Positions 37,372-47,047 are shown, numbered from the stretch's first letter. The stretch: 54,898 bases of DNA from Acidobacteriota bacterium (GCA_011523845.1 WTFV01000087.1:1-54898), one strand, 5' to 3'. Translations and numbers: made by a program. Notes: generated by a model from the sequence alone, not told the origin.

Positions 37372-38379
37372 CTGCGAACCGCCCGCCGCCTCGCGCTCCT
37401 CGGCGCGATGGCCGGCGAGAATGCCGTCCATGCCGATGTTCCCCTCGTGGCAGGCGTACTCGTAGATCGCGTCGGTCGTCCCCATCAGCGGGATCAGCAC
37501 CGTCCAAGCCCGCGTGTAGGTCGTCGGATCGTCGATGGTGACCTCGTGGTTCAACGTCCGCGGGCCGACGCGCGTGAAGCGCTCGGTGACGCGCAGGTTC
37601 GCCGACGACAGGCCCCGGAAGGTCGCCTTCGCCGAGTAGTTCGCCGTCTCGACCACCAGCGTGTCGCCGTCCCAGTACCCTCGCGAGTCGCCGTGCCACA
37701 GCCGCACGTCGTCGTCGAGCGGCGGCGTGCCGTCGATCGGGATGACGCGCGCGTCGTGGTTCATCTCGTGGTAGACGACGACGTGGTCGGCGCTCTGGAA
37801 GATCTGGTAGTAGCTGTTGTAGCCGGCGCCGAGCCGCGGCACCCCGTAGGTGACGCAGCGCTCCGAAAGCGGCCGGTCGGTATAGGAGTCGGCCGGATGG
37901 TCGCGCCGGTGCGCGCGCAGCATCGCCTGCCGGTCGCGCGCCGTGGCGGTCAGCGGCGGGATGCGGCCATCGGGCGGGTCGACCACCAGCGAGGTCCGGT
38001 TGTTGAAGTCGCGCTCGACGATCCAGAACTGGTTGTAGTTGCCGGTCGTCGGGTCGTAGGAGGTCGCCTGCGTGCGTTGGATCGCGGCCAGAACGAGCTG
38101 ATCGCCGAAGAGGGCGTCGCCGTCGTCCACGGCCAGCTCGGCGGCGGCCCGCAGCTCCGCGAGCTCCTCGTCGGTCAGCCGCTCCTTGCCTGCCCACTCC
38201 GGTGGCCGCTCGAGCGGCGTCGCGTTGTTGTTGGCCCACACGCCCTGCAGGTCAGGCTGGCCGTCGGGGGTGCGCGGCAGCGTCCAGTCGCCGTCCTGGG
38301 CGGCGGCCGGGGCGGCGAACGCGATGAGGGCAACCGCCACGGCCAGCAGGCGGCTCGATATCAGGCATCGTCTACGCAT
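37369..38379 (-). CDS. Secreted PDLQGVW-family protein
   Basis: The 336-residue protein has a signal peptide (MRRRCLISSRLLAVAVALIAFAA) then TPDGQPDLQGVWANN. RRDHPADSYTDR, VTYGVPRLGAGYNSYYQ, DGDTLVVETANYS and CHEGNIGMDGILAGHR match the protein at 125-1138 position by position, so both belong to the shorter sub-group. The ATG at 38379 is chosen for the signal peptide; the longer frame to 38514 is shadow. The stop is within a repeat core. Function unknown. Confidence 0.9.
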   Translation of the reverse strand: MRRRCLISSRLLAVAVALIAFAAPAAAQDGDWTLPRTPDGQPDLQGVWANNNATPLERPPEWAGKERLTDEELAELRAAAELAVDDGDALFGDQLVLAAIQRTQATSYDPTTGNYNQFWIVERDFNNRTSLVVDPPDGRIPPLTATARDRQAMLRAHRRDHPADSYTDRPLSERCVTYGVPRLGAGYNSYYQIFQSADHVVVYHEMNHDARVIPIDGTPPLDDDVRLWHGDSRGYWDGDTLVVETANYSAKATFRGLSSANLRVTERFTRVGPRTLNHEVTIDDPTTYTRAWTVLIPLMGTTDAIYEYACHEGNIGMDGILAGHRAEEREAAGGSQ

Positions 38380-38637
38380 CTGGGATCTCCTCGTGCGCGC
38401 CAATGCGGCAGTGCGGCGCGCAACCTGTAATTGTAGACGGTGCGCCGACCAGGACGCCACCGCGCCACCGCCGCGGGGTGCGCGACAGATTCGTGAGATG
38501 ACCGCCGCTGCCACCGTCAGGCTGGCGATTCGGTGTCGTGCCCGGCGGGGGGCTCACTTTCTTGTCGTGCACCCACCGCCGGGCGCGTCGTCTCCAGTAC
38601 GAGATCGTCCGCGTGCCCGGCGCCGGCGGCTTCGGCG

Positions 38638-39594
38638 TCACCGGCCCTGCCCGCGACGTCCACCGCCGCCGCCGGGCGGCGGCGTGACGCGATGCAGGCG
38701 CGGATCGGAGGGCACGGACGGGTCGCCGTCGAGGTGCTCCAGAGCCGCCATGACGCCGCCGAGGACATGGGCCGCCGCCGCGGTGAGCGCGAACAGCAAG
38801 GAAACCGCGAACTCGTCGGCCGGGCGAAGCTCGACGGTGCGGTGCACGAGGAGTGCGGGCGCCAGCATGACGGTGAAGGTGAGACCCCGGACGCCGGACC
38901 GTCTCCGGTTGTCCGTGGCGTGGAACCAGCGGCCGCCCAGGTCACGGCCGACGGAGAGCGCCAGGGCCAGCCCGCCGGCGGCCAGCCCGCTCAGGATGGC
39001 CAGGCCCCAAGCCAGGTCGAGGAACTGCCGGAGTACGATTGAGACGAGTACGCCGGTTGCCATCGCGATTGCGTATGACTGCGCCCTGAACGCCCGCCGG
39101 GGCGTCATCGGTCCATGGCCGCCGTACGGTGGGGCCACGCGATGCAGGGGCGGACCGGCCGCGCCCACGCTGCCGTCAGTCGGCGCCCACGTCGCCATGA
39201 TGCCGCTCAGAATGCAGGCAGCGGACCCTGTGCACGCGAACAGCAGGCTGAGCGCGGACCCGTCCCCTCGGTCGAGCAGCTCGATCCCAAGGGCGTCCTC
39301 GATGAAGACCGCGGGCGCCACGATAACGCAGGCGAGAATGACGCCGACGTCGCGCCGGTGGCGCCCTGTCTCCATCAAGGCAGCGAATCTGCCGTCGCGC
39401 AGGCAGATGGAAGTCGCCAGCGCGAGCGCGCCCGCGGCGAGGCCATCCAGGACGGCCAGTCCCCAGGCCACGCCGTAGATCTGTCGGAACGCCACGGCGA
39501 CGAGAACACCGCTTCCGACGCCGATTCCTATCGCACGCGGCGTCAACAATCGCACCGTGGGCACGAGGCCGCCCTGGTGATCGAGAAGGCTCAT
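38638..39594 (-). CDS. Internally duplicated multi-pass membrane protein, partner of the OLD-like ATPase
   Basis: The 318-residue protein consists of two similar halves of about 150 residues, each with about four membrane helices. Matching landmarks are SGVLVAVAFRQIYGVAWGLA with TGVLVSIVLRQFLDLAWGLA, LDGLAAGALALA with LSGLAAGGLALA, ALSLLFACTGSA with AVSLLFALTAAA, and LHRVAPPYGG with LHRVTPPPGG. It therefore arose by an internal gene duplication. Its ATG overlaps the ATPase stop (ATGA), so translation is coupled. Membrane partners are frequent abortive-infection effectors; that role here is inference. No family is recognised. Confidence 0.85.
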   Translation of the reverse strand: MSLLDHQGGLVPTVRLLTPRAIGIGVGSGVLVAVAFRQIYGVAWGLAVLDGLAAGALALATSICLRDGRFAALMETGRHRRDVGVILACVIVAPAVFIEDALGIELLDRGDGSALSLLFACTGSAACILSGIMATWAPTDGSVGAAGPPLHRVAPPYGGHGPMTPRRAFRAQSYAIAMATGVLVSIVLRQFLDLAWGLAILSGLAAGGLALALSVGRDLGGRWFHATDNRRRSGVRGLTFTVMLAPALLVHRTVELRPADEFAVSLLFALTAAAAHVLGGVMAALEHLDGDPSVPSDPRLHRVTPPPGGGGGRRGQGR

Positions 39595-41387
39595 GTCTCT
39601 TCCTCCGGGCGCGCAGCGGCGAAAAGGTCTCTGAGCAGGTCCAGCTTGACGCTGACTTCCTCGGCTATCTCGTCGGCCGGTAGAAAGTCCACGAGTCGAT
39701 GCAGTTCTCCCTTGCGCAGCAGCATCGCGTGCCCGAGCCGCGCGGCAAGCCTGCGAAAGAAATCCTCCGCGAAGGTGCTGAGCTTGAGCCTCTCCGTGCG
39801 CGCCAGCCACAAGAGCCGACGGGCAGCCGGATCCGATGCTTTCCACACGTCGAAGTCACCCTGTCGCCCCTCGAAGACCCGTTCCAGGATCAGCGCGTCC
39901 AGGACCTCGTCGATCTCGTCGCCAAGCGCTTCGAGGAGAAGCGGCGCGTCCCCGTACCGATCACGGGCGAAGCCTCTCAAGGTTTCCGGTGTCACGATGT
40001 AGTTTTCGCATTCGTATCGCCGCCAGTAGGAGATCCTGAGGCCCTCGTCATCGGAATCCGTGCGCTCCCTGCCGTCACTGTCCAGCAGTGCGAGCCCTCG
40101 GAGCGCCGGAGCCATGCTCCGCAACGCAAAGAAGTGCTGCCGCGGCGTCAACCCGAAACCGCCTTCGACGCGCGCCAGCTCCGTGTCGAGACCGCCGCCG
40201 GGAGAATTGTCCTGCACATAGAACGAGTTGATGCGCCCGTCCCACACCTCCGCCGCCGGATGCCCGGCCTTCCTGGCCAACGCCTTCAGTATCTCCACGT
40301 CCGTGCCGCCCTCCACATAGAGCACGTACCCTCGTTGCCGCGCTCGGACGTAGTGCTCGGCGCCGTAGTGCTTGAGCGTGTTCCTGATGTCGGTCTTCGC
40401 CGCAAGATCGTCAGCACGACCGGCCAGCAGCAGCGTGAGGTTGTGGTCGAGCGCTTCGTTCAGAATCACTTCCGAGTGCGTGGCGAGAATGACCTGAGAT
40501 GCGTTCTCGGCCGCAAGCTCGCGCAGCAGGACGTAGACCTGTCGCTGGCGGAGGATTTCCAGATGCGCATCCGGTTCGTCGATCAGCAGCACGCTTCCCG
40601 GGTGGGAATAGAGGAAGGCAAAGACCAGCAGCATCTGCTGCAGACCGCGTCCGGCCAGCGCGATGTCGAGCGGTTCCTTGATCGATTCCTGCCGATACAG
40701 CAGGTCGATACTCCCCCTCGCGGTCTGGGCCGGCTCTCGCAGGTCGATGTGAAAGAGGCGTCGCATCCACTCGGTGATCCTTGCCCAGTGCCGGCGGTCG
40801 TCCTGCCACACCAGCAGGCACAGATTGCGCAGCACCTGTGCCGTCTGCCCCTGCCCGAGGAGCACGTCGATCCGCCCACGCTGCAGCACCGGCTCCTCGG
40901 TCTCCAGCCCCGACATCGGATAGAGCAGCTCGACCCGGAGCGTCGCCGCCGCCGAAATCGCCTCGGGGCGCTCCAGCGTCTCGGCATCGGGAGTGCAGTA
41001 CACCAAGTCTTCACCCTGGTTGCGGAAGGTCATCGTCACCGGCTCCACACGCCTCTCATGGAGCACGCCGACCTTGATCTCCAGGCGTATGTCCCGGTTA
41101 CCCGTCCGCACCGCGGCGTTGTGCCAGAAGTAGCGAGTTCGCTGGACGGGCGCCGAGACGATGCCGAGACGGTTGAGAGACGTGGAGGTGCGCTCCTTGG
41201 GCGGCGCCTGCCCCTTCTTCTCCTGCCACGCCCGCACCGCCTGGGACCAGAGGGCCAGCGCCTGAATGGCCGTCGTCTTGCCGCAGTTGTTCGGCCCGAT
41301 GAGCACGGCCGGGTGATCGAGCTCGATGCGCTGCGTGTCGCCGAAACGCTTGAAGTTGCGGATTTCGAGGTAATGGAGCAGCCTCAT
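39591..41387 (-). CDS. OLD-like ATPase with TOPRIM-like nuclease domain
   Basis: The 598-residue protein starts MRLLHYLEIRNFKRFG, with Walker A GPNNCGKTT at 31-39, then ALAGRGLQQMLLVFAFL (signature region), Walker B LLIDEPDAHLEI near 265 and ATHSEVILNEA. A TOPRIM-like domain follows: YVEGGTDVEILKALA near 357 (acidic first strand) and LALLDSDGRERTDSDD near 436. This is the OLD-family layout of ATPase plus nuclease, found in anti-phage systems such as Gabija (GajA) and P2 OLD. No UvrD-like GajB gene is near; the next gene is a coupled membrane protein. I start at 41387 (GGGGAG about 8 bases upstream). Confidence 0.88.
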   Translation of the reverse strand: MRLLHYLEIRNFKRFGDTQRIELDHPAVLIGPNNCGKTTAIQALALWSQAVRAWQEKKGQAPPKERTSTSLNRLGIVSAPVQRTRYFWHNAAVRTGNRDIRLEIKVGVLHERRVEPVTMTFRNQGEDLVYCTPDAETLERPEAISAAATLRVELLYPMSGLETEEPVLQRGRIDVLLGQGQTAQVLRNLCLLVWQDDRRHWARITEWMRRLFHIDLREPAQTARGSIDLLYRQESIKEPLDIALAGRGLQQMLLVFAFLYSHPGSVLLIDEPDAHLEILRQRQVYVLLRELAAENASQVILATHSEVILNEALDHNLTLLLAGRADDLAAKTDIRNTLKHYGAEHYVRARQRGYVLYVEGGTDVEILKALARKAGHPAAEVWDGRINSFYVQDNSPGGGLDTELARVEGGFGLTPRQHFFALRSMAPALRGLALLDSDGRERTDSDDEGLRISYWRRYECENYIVTPETLRGFARDRYGDAPLLLEALGDEIDEVLDALILERVFEGRQGDFDVWKASDPAARRLLWLARTERLKLSTFAEDFFRRLAARLGHAMLLRKGELHRLVDFLPADEIAEEVSVKLDLLRDLFAAARPEEET

Positions 41388-41645
41388 TGGGCGAGCTCCC
41401 CACGGACGGAACAATGAGCGCTACGTTCACCCATCGCGCGGCACGCCGGCGGACAGGCTTCGTCCTTCGCGACACGCTCCATCGGGATACGGACTATACC
41501 AGTGACGGTGCTCCCGCGATGAGCGCGGCGGTGCCGACTTGCTCTCCCGACATCCGAAAGAGTACGGCCCAAAGAAGACCGGCTCGACCCGCGATGAGCG
41601 CGGTCCGTGCCGACTCGCTGTCCCCACCCGGCGAACCAGCACCGC

Positions 41646-43643
41646 CTACTTGTCGAACAGCCCGCGGTTGGCCTCTGCCCGCGCCTCGACATCCGCCAGA
41701 TGCTCGTCGAGCAGGTAGCCCTCCGCCACCAGGGCCTCGGCTGCGCGCATGATCTGCGCGCGGTACTCCTCGAAACTGCCGTAGCGCTCCTCCACCGACG
41801 GACGCGGATCGCCGGACGCCTCGCGCTCCGCCTTCGTCCTCGGGAACGCGATGTAGCCGCCGGCGAGCCCCAGCGGCGCGTCGGGCGCCCCGATTGCCGG
41901 GTTCCGCAGGTTCCAGCCGGTGTAGGTGGCGACGGGCGCCACGACGGCGGGCATGCGCAGCACGCCGATCTCGTTGTTGTCCTCGTCGAGCGCGGGTATG
42001 CTTACCCCGTAACGTTTGCCGGTTCGCACCGGCGGATGGTTGTCGATGCGGCGCTTCGTCGCGAACTCCTCGCCGTAGTCCAGGAAGTCGGGTTGCTGAA
42101 TCGCCGTCGGGTACTGCACGCCCGGAAGCGCGACCCAGCCCGCCTCTTCGGCCTTCCACCCGACGAGCGTGCCGTCGGCGACGCGCGGGTGCATGCTCGG
42201 CGGCGGCAGCGTGCCGTCCGTCACCCAGCGGTCCAGCGCCAGGAACAGCGCTTCGAGGAACGGCTGATAGACGTTGGGATTGGGCGGCAACTGCCCGCGG
42301 TTCGACGGCCCGGTGGCCGGGCCGTGCTGCGAGCCGCCGAAAACGTATACGCGCACGTCGCCGGGAATCTCGCTGTCGCGCTGGCCGGTCGGATCCGTCA
42401 CCACCAGCGACGCGCTCCGGTGCCAGTACTCGGAGCTGGTGTCGAGTTGCATCACCTTCGGCGCCGTGCCGCTGGCCCGCGCGCGGCGCAGCAGGCTGTC
42501 GGTCCGGCCGGTAAACGGGTCGGTCTGGTCGCCGTAGGTGAACGGAAAGACGTCGACCGGGTAGAGGTGGCCGCTGTGCGCGGTGGCCGTCCGCGTCGGC
42601 GACGCGAAGCGGTGGTTGAAGAAGCCCTGGCCGCCGCCCGCGACCACCGGCATCACGCCGTCGAAGACGATGCGTCCCTGCTCGTCGGCATTGAACCCCT
42701 CGTACAGGAACGTCCGCAACGCCCGTCCGCTCTGCGAGCGGCCCTCGCCGATGACGCGCCGCGCCAGGGGCCGGCCGCGCGCGTCGCGCAGCGGGTTCAT
42801 CGACGAATCGTCGTAGCGCAGGAACGACACGAAGTCGCGGATCGCCGCAAACCCGGCGCCCTGCACGACGGAGCCGAACGCTTCGTAGGTCAGCTCGTAG
42901 ATCACGCCGGGCTCGAAGCCGCCCTCGAGTCGAACGTCCCCCTCGATGAGACCGCTGCTGTCCTCGCGCGCCCGCCTGGTGAGGAAGAACTCCCACTGGT
43001 CGCGCGGGATGAGCTCGGGTGCGTCGCGCTCGCGAAGCCGCCTGGTCAGGGTCGCCCGCGGGAGCGCGCTGGCAACCGGCTCGAAAGCGAGCTGCCGCCG
43101 GTCCGACACCGCAAGGCGATCGGTGGCCACGTCGCTGATCATCTCCGCGCGCACGGTCCCGGTGACCGGCACGTAATCCTCGTCCAGCGCCACGGGGGCC
43201 TCGAGCCGCAGCAGCGAAGTATCGGGCGGCACCTGGGCGATCCAGCCGCTCCACACCGTCACGTAGCCGTGCCGCAGAAAGAACGGCTGCATGCCCCACC
43301 GCCGGCGGCCGCGGTTGTTGACGTCGTAGAGCACCGTCGGCTGCGCCAGCGACCGGTCCAGGGGAGCGATGATCTCGAAGTCCCCGTAGAACTCCACGCG
43401 CCCCTCGCCGTTCTGCGCGGCGAGCCCGAGATCGACGACGGCGCGGTTCGCCTCGTGCTCCGGGTCGAGGGCGTACACCACCCGACCGCGAATCCGCTCG
43501 TAGCGCCCCACCTTGTCCGGCACGTCGTCCGCGAACGGCTGGCGAGAGGTGATGCGCAAGCCGATGACCTCCGCCCCGGCCGGCGCCGCGACGGCGAGCG
43601 TGCAAAGGCACAGCAACGCAGCGATTCCCCGCTTGACTCTCAT
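41646..43643 (-). CDS. Secreted alpha/beta-hydrolase domain protein
   Basis: The 665-residue protein has a signal peptide (MRVKRGIAALLCLCTLAVAA) and the large alpha/beta-hydrolase domain typical of this lineage (Abhydrolase_10 type). The nucleophile elbow GEGRSQSGRALR lies near residue 300, with the Ser between the Gln and Arg. Further conserved stretches are SSEYWHRSASLVVTDP, VYVFGGSQHGPA and LPGVQYPTAI. It probably cleaves an ester in the periplasm, substrate unknown. The start at 43643 places the signal first. Confidence 0.9.
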   Translation of the reverse strand: MRVKRGIAALLCLCTLAVAAPAGAEVIGLRITSRQPFADDVPDKVGRYERIRGRVVYALDPEHEANRAVVDLGLAAQNGEGRVEFYGDFEIIAPLDRSLAQPTVLYDVNNRGRRRWGMQPFFLRHGYVTVWSGWIAQVPPDTSLLRLEAPVALDEDYVPVTGTVRAEMISDVATDRLAVSDRRQLAFEPVASALPRATLTRRLRERDAPELIPRDQWEFFLTRRAREDSSGLIEGDVRLEGGFEPGVIYELTYEAFGSVVQGAGFAAIRDFVSFLRYDDSSMNPLRDARGRPLARRVIGEGRSQSGRALRTFLYEGFNADEQGRIVFDGVMPVVAGGGQGFFNHRFASPTRTATAHSGHLYPVDVFPFTYGDQTDPFTGRTDSLLRRARASGTAPKVMQLDTSSEYWHRSASLVVTDPTGQRDSEIPGDVRVYVFGGSQHGPATGPSNRGQLPPNPNVYQPFLEALFLALDRWVTDGTLPPPSMHPRVADGTLVGWKAEEAGWVALPGVQYPTAIQQPDFLDYGEEFATKRRIDNHPPVRTGKRYGVSIPALDEDNNEIGVLRMPAVVAPVATYTGWNLRNPAIGAPDAPLGLAGGYIAFPRTKAEREASGDPRPSVEERYGSFEEYRAQIMRAAEALVAEGYLLDEHLADVEARAEANRGLFDK

Positions 43644-43928
43644 GTCGTCACCTCTACCTGTCCCTGCGGCCACCTGTACCGGCCGGCGTGCGTACGTCTG
43701 ACACATGACAGCTTGGCTCATTGTCGCCCCTGAGCTCCTGCCGCCACCTGCACCTGCCCCCCGTGCGTACGTCTGGAGACCTGCAAAGCCCCGGAAAAAC
43801 GAACGGCGCGGCGCGCCCGCCCGGAACCGCCCGGACGCCGCGCCACGCCGATACGCATGGCACTAACGAGACAGCGTCGTCTGCACCGACCCCTTCCGGC
43901 GCAGAATCACGGCCGCGCAACGGCCGCT
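43644..43928. other. Intergenic region with terminator hairpin
   Basis: The 285 bp hold the upstream region of the hydrolase gene and the 3' hairpin of the following cytochrome gene. A weak CGTCTGCACC...GGCGCAGA stretch at 43887-43916 resembles the repeat core but is too short to assign. Confidence 0.5.
43795..43844 (-). terminator. Rho-independent-like terminator of the heme/propeller protein gene
   Basis: On the minus strand GGCGCGGCG pairs with CGCCGCGCC around a GC-rich loop and is followed by GTTCGTTTTTCC. It is 85 bp after the stop codon of the gene at 43929-46091. Confidence 0.7.
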
Positions 43929-46091
43929 CTACTTCGCCAGCGGGTCCGGCCGGAGCTGGAACTGCACCACCTTGCTCGGCGTTCCCTTGCCGGTCTCGGT
44001 GTGGAACGGCGCCCGCGTGCCGTAGGTCGCCCACAGCCCGCGGCCCTTCCAGCCCGCGTCCGGGTCGTCGATCCGGCCGTCCAGCCACTTCGTGTAGAAG
44101 CCGAGCGGATACGGCACCCGGATGATCACCCACTCGCCGTCCTTGAGAGCAAGGAGCCCCTCGGAGGCGTTGCCCGTGTTGATCGGGATGTTCTCGCCCA
44201 GGCCGAAGGTGTCGAACTGATCGACCCACGTGTAGTAGCTGCCCTCGGCGCTGCCCGAATCGTCGATGCCCTTGAACTTCGGCAGGGGCTCCTCGTAGAG
44301 CGTCCACCCCTCGGGGCAGTGCTGCCCGGTCGCCTCCGGACCGTTCAGCGGACCGGTGCACTTGCTGCGGTCGAAGCTGGCCATGTGCCCGCTGGCCAGC
44401 GGGGTCCAGACCACGCCGTTGCGGTCGATGTCCATGCCGCGCGGCGAGTAGCCCTGCACCTCGGCGCCGGGGTTCTCCCACGGCACCTCGAAGACCTCGG
44501 TCAGCGCCGTGTTGGGCGGATCGTCGCCCGGATCGAGACGCAGCACCGAACCGGGGAAGCCGAGCGACGAGCCCCAGATGGTCCCGTCGACCGGGTTGTA
44601 GGCCACGCCGTAGAAGCCGGTCGTGACGCGATGGTCCATTGTCGGATCGATCGCCTCGTTCGGCTCGGTGAACTCGTCGCGCTGCCCGTTGCCGTTCGTG
44701 TCGAGCACCAGGGCGGTCCAGCCCTGCGAGGCCTCCTCGTCGCCGGTCTCGAGGAACATCTTCGTGTCGAGCCAGCCGATGACCGGCCCGCCACCGCTGG
44801 TCCAGAGGGTGTCGTTCTCGTCCTCGGCGAAGATCAGGTGGTGCGTGCTGTAGCAGGTGCCGACCAGCGTCATCTCCTCGGTCGCCGGGTCCCAGACGGC
44901 CAAGTGCCGGTTGGCCCGGGCGTTGGGGAACGCCTGCGCCGACGGATGATCGGAGCCCTCGAGGCACATGTCGGGGTTCTGCGGTCCGCGCACGCGCGAG
45001 GTCAGCCAGACGCGGCCGTCCTCGTCGAGCATCGGGTTGTGGACGTTGGTCTGGCTGTTCCAGATCGCCTCGTCTCCCCAGTAGGGCGAGGACGCGAGCG
45101 GCGGCCCGGCCGCGACCGGGGTATCGGGATCGCGCACCGGCACGGGAATCTCGCTCGAGGCGTTGGCCACCGGGTCGAGCACCGGCACGTAGTCCGCGCT
45201 CGCCTCCAGCGCGCCGTAGATCGGCCCGTAGGCGTTGACCGTCGGGTCGCGCTTGTCGGTCGAGATCTCGTCGTGCAGGTAGGCCTTCTCGTCGGCCCAG
45301 TCCCACTGCGACACGACGATGTTGCGCTCGACGCCTTGCGGCCGGCGCGGCGCCTCGGGAAGCTCGCCGGCCATGATCCGGTCGGTCCAGTCGGCGAACA
45401 TCTCCAGCGCGGCGCGGCGCCCCATCCGGTTCAGCCCGTTCGACATCGAGCCGCCGGCCTGCCCCGACTGTATGCGGCGATCCCAGGCCGCGACCATCGA
45501 GTCGAACTCGCCGAGCTCCGGCGGCACCTCGCGGGTCGCCTTGTTGCCAAGCGAGTGGCACGCCGTGCAGCCGCCCGACTTGACCGTGCGCATCCACTCC
45601 GCCTGGCTGCGCATGTTCGGCGAGATGCCGTTGCCGTCGGGCCCGGTGCCGGGGAACTGATCGCGGTCGGGCACCTCGATCAGAGACAGCCAGTGGCCCG
45701 CCGGGTAGTACTGCGCCGCGGCGGCCTCGTCCGGCGCGGCGACGGCGGTCAGGTTGAGCGTCGAGCCGGGAGGCGTCCGGACCTTCTCCGAGTCGACCAG
45801 GCCGTAGCCGCGGACCCACACGTCGTAGGTCGCGTCCGGCAGGTCGGGAATCAGGTAGCGGCCGTCGTCGTCGGTGACGACGATGCGGTTGAACCGCGTC
45901 GGCAGATCGGTGGTCTCGGCAATCACCCAGACGCCCGCCTCCGGGCCGTCGGGACCGGTCACCACGCCGCCGATGTCGTCCGTGTCCACCGCCACCGCCT
46001 GCCACGCGCCGGCGCTGCCGGCCGACAGGACCACCACGGCGGCGCCGAACACCGCCGCGATACCGGCTCGATAGAGCATGTCACTACGCAT
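43929..46091 (-). CDS. Secreted c-type heme protein with carboxypeptidase-regulatory-like and beta-propeller-like domains
   Basis: The 720-residue protein has a signal peptide (MRSDMLYRAGIAAVFGAAVV), then a carboxypeptidase regulatory-like sandwich (GGVVTGPDGPEAGVWVIAET, about 36-115). A single heme site GGCTACHSLG near 174 follows. The long C-terminal region has repeated W/Y-rich blades and GYSPRGMDIDRNGVVWTPLA, as in streptogramin-lyase-like (Vgb) propellers. Acidobacteriota carry many such proteins. A role in electron transfer or alcohol oxidation is possible but not shown. Start 46091 is supported by GGGGAGG 7 bases upstream. Confidence 0.85.
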   Translation of the reverse strand: MRSDMLYRAGIAAVFGAAVVVLSAGSAGAWQAVAVDTDDIGGVVTGPDGPEAGVWVIAETTDLPTRFNRIVVTDDDGRYLIPDLPDATYDVWVRGYGLVDSEKVRTPPGSTLNLTAVAAPDEAAAAQYYPAGHWLSLIEVPDRDQFPGTGPDGNGISPNMRSQAEWMRTVKSGGCTACHSLGNKATREVPPELGEFDSMVAAWDRRIQSGQAGGSMSNGLNRMGRRAALEMFADWTDRIMAGELPEAPRRPQGVERNIVVSQWDWADEKAYLHDEISTDKRDPTVNAYGPIYGALEASADYVPVLDPVANASSEIPVPVRDPDTPVAAGPPLASSPYWGDEAIWNSQTNVHNPMLDEDGRVWLTSRVRGPQNPDMCLEGSDHPSAQAFPNARANRHLAVWDPATEEMTLVGTCYSTHHLIFAEDENDTLWTSGGGPVIGWLDTKMFLETGDEEASQGWTALVLDTNGNGQRDEFTEPNEAIDPTMDHRVTTGFYGVAYNPVDGTIWGSSLGFPGSVLRLDPGDDPPNTALTEVFEVPWENPGAEVQGYSPRGMDIDRNGVVWTPLASGHMASFDRSKCTGPLNGPEATGQHCPEGWTLYEEPLPKFKGIDDSGSAEGSYYTWVDQFDTFGLGENIPINTGNASEGLLALKDGEWVIIRVPYPLGFYTKWLDGRIDDPDAGWKGRGLWATYGTRAPFHTETGKGTPSKVVQFQLRPDPLAK

Positions 46092-46276
46092 CTCGTCGCC
46101 TCCCCTTGCGCTGTTCCAGCATTCCCGGTTCACCGGGTCGGCCCGCGCCGATCCAGCCCGGCTCGATCGGTTCCAGAGCCGACAGTAGCACTTTTGCGCG
46201 GAGTCGTCAGCCCGGAACCGAGCGCGCAGGCGGTGCAACTCCGTCGTGAGCGCCGTGTTGCCGTGACTTGCGGCTT

Positions 46277-46942
46277 CTACCGCGGCGCTGGAGGATCGAG
46301 CTGGTCGACGTGCACGCGCGCCACCATGTGCATGTAGCCGCCGGCCGGCGCGAACCGGTCGTCGGCCGCCGCCTCCAGGTGGGCCCGCGCATCGGCGTCG
46401 TTGCCGAGCGCCTCGTGATAGAGGCCGACGTACAGGTGCGCGAAGAAGAGCCCTGACGCGCGGCCCCGTTCGGCGGCGCGCTCGCCCGCCGCCATGACCT
46501 CCTCCGGCGCCAGCTCGCCGCGGAACATGCGGTAGATCTCGCGCATCGGCGCGCGCGAGTCGGGACCGACCGGGAGAAGCGCCGCGAGGGCCGCGCCCGG
46601 CGAGTCGGCGCGCGCCACGCAGAGGAAGTGCCAGGCCGCGTTCTCGACGTCGTTGGGGTTGACCAGGCGGTGCGACTCGAACTGCTCGCGGCAGTCCTGG
46701 TAGCGGCCCACGTAATAGAGTGCGATCCCGCGCTGCCACAGTTGCGGCATCGCGCGCGGGACGAGAGCGGCGACCTCGTCGAAGCCGGTCGCGGCATCCT
46801 CCAGCCGACCCGCCGCGAAGTCGCTGACGGCGCCGTCGAGGACCGCGCGCGGGTTCTGCGCCGCCGACGGCACGCCGCCGGCCAGACCGATCAACGCCGC
46901 CGCCAGGATCCACCGGCTCCGGAATCGAGATTCGTGCGTCAT
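46277..46942 (-). CDS. Secreted TPR-repeat protein
   Basis: The 221-residue protein has a signal peptide (MTHESRFRSRWILAAALIGLAGG) and tetratricopeptide-like helix pairs: GRLEDAATGFDEVAALVP, GIALYYVGRYQDCREQFE and LYVGLYHEALGNDADARAHLE. TPR proteins mediate protein contacts, here in the periplasm. The start at 46942 is the one with a signal directly behind it. It is divergent from the lectin-like gene across an inverted repeat. Confidence 0.82.
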   Translation of the reverse strand: MTHESRFRSRWILAAALIGLAGGVPSAAQNPRAVLDGAVSDFAAGRLEDAATGFDEVAALVPRAMPQLWQRGIALYYVGRYQDCREQFESHRLVNPNDVENAAWHFLCVARADSPGAALAALLPVGPDSRAPMREIYRMFRGELAPEEVMAAGERAAERGRASGLFFAHLYVGLYHEALGNDADARAHLEAAADDRFAPAGGYMHMVARVHVDQLDPPAPR

Positions 46943-47047
46943 CACGACACCAATACTACGCCGTTCCGCAAGCGCGCACCCGGCTTCCGCCCGGCGGCGG
47001 GCCGATGCGCCGCGAACGCACGCGAGGCCTGGCCGTAAACGAGCACT

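Noticed and set aside
39699..41417. A 572-codon plus-strand open frame opposite the OLD-like gene
   Set aside because: The minus strand has Walker and TOPRIM motifs in order; the plus frame has none and is a shadow.
43887..43916. An eleventh copy of the interspersed repeat
   Set aside because: Only about 20 scattered positions match the core and the arms do not pair well.
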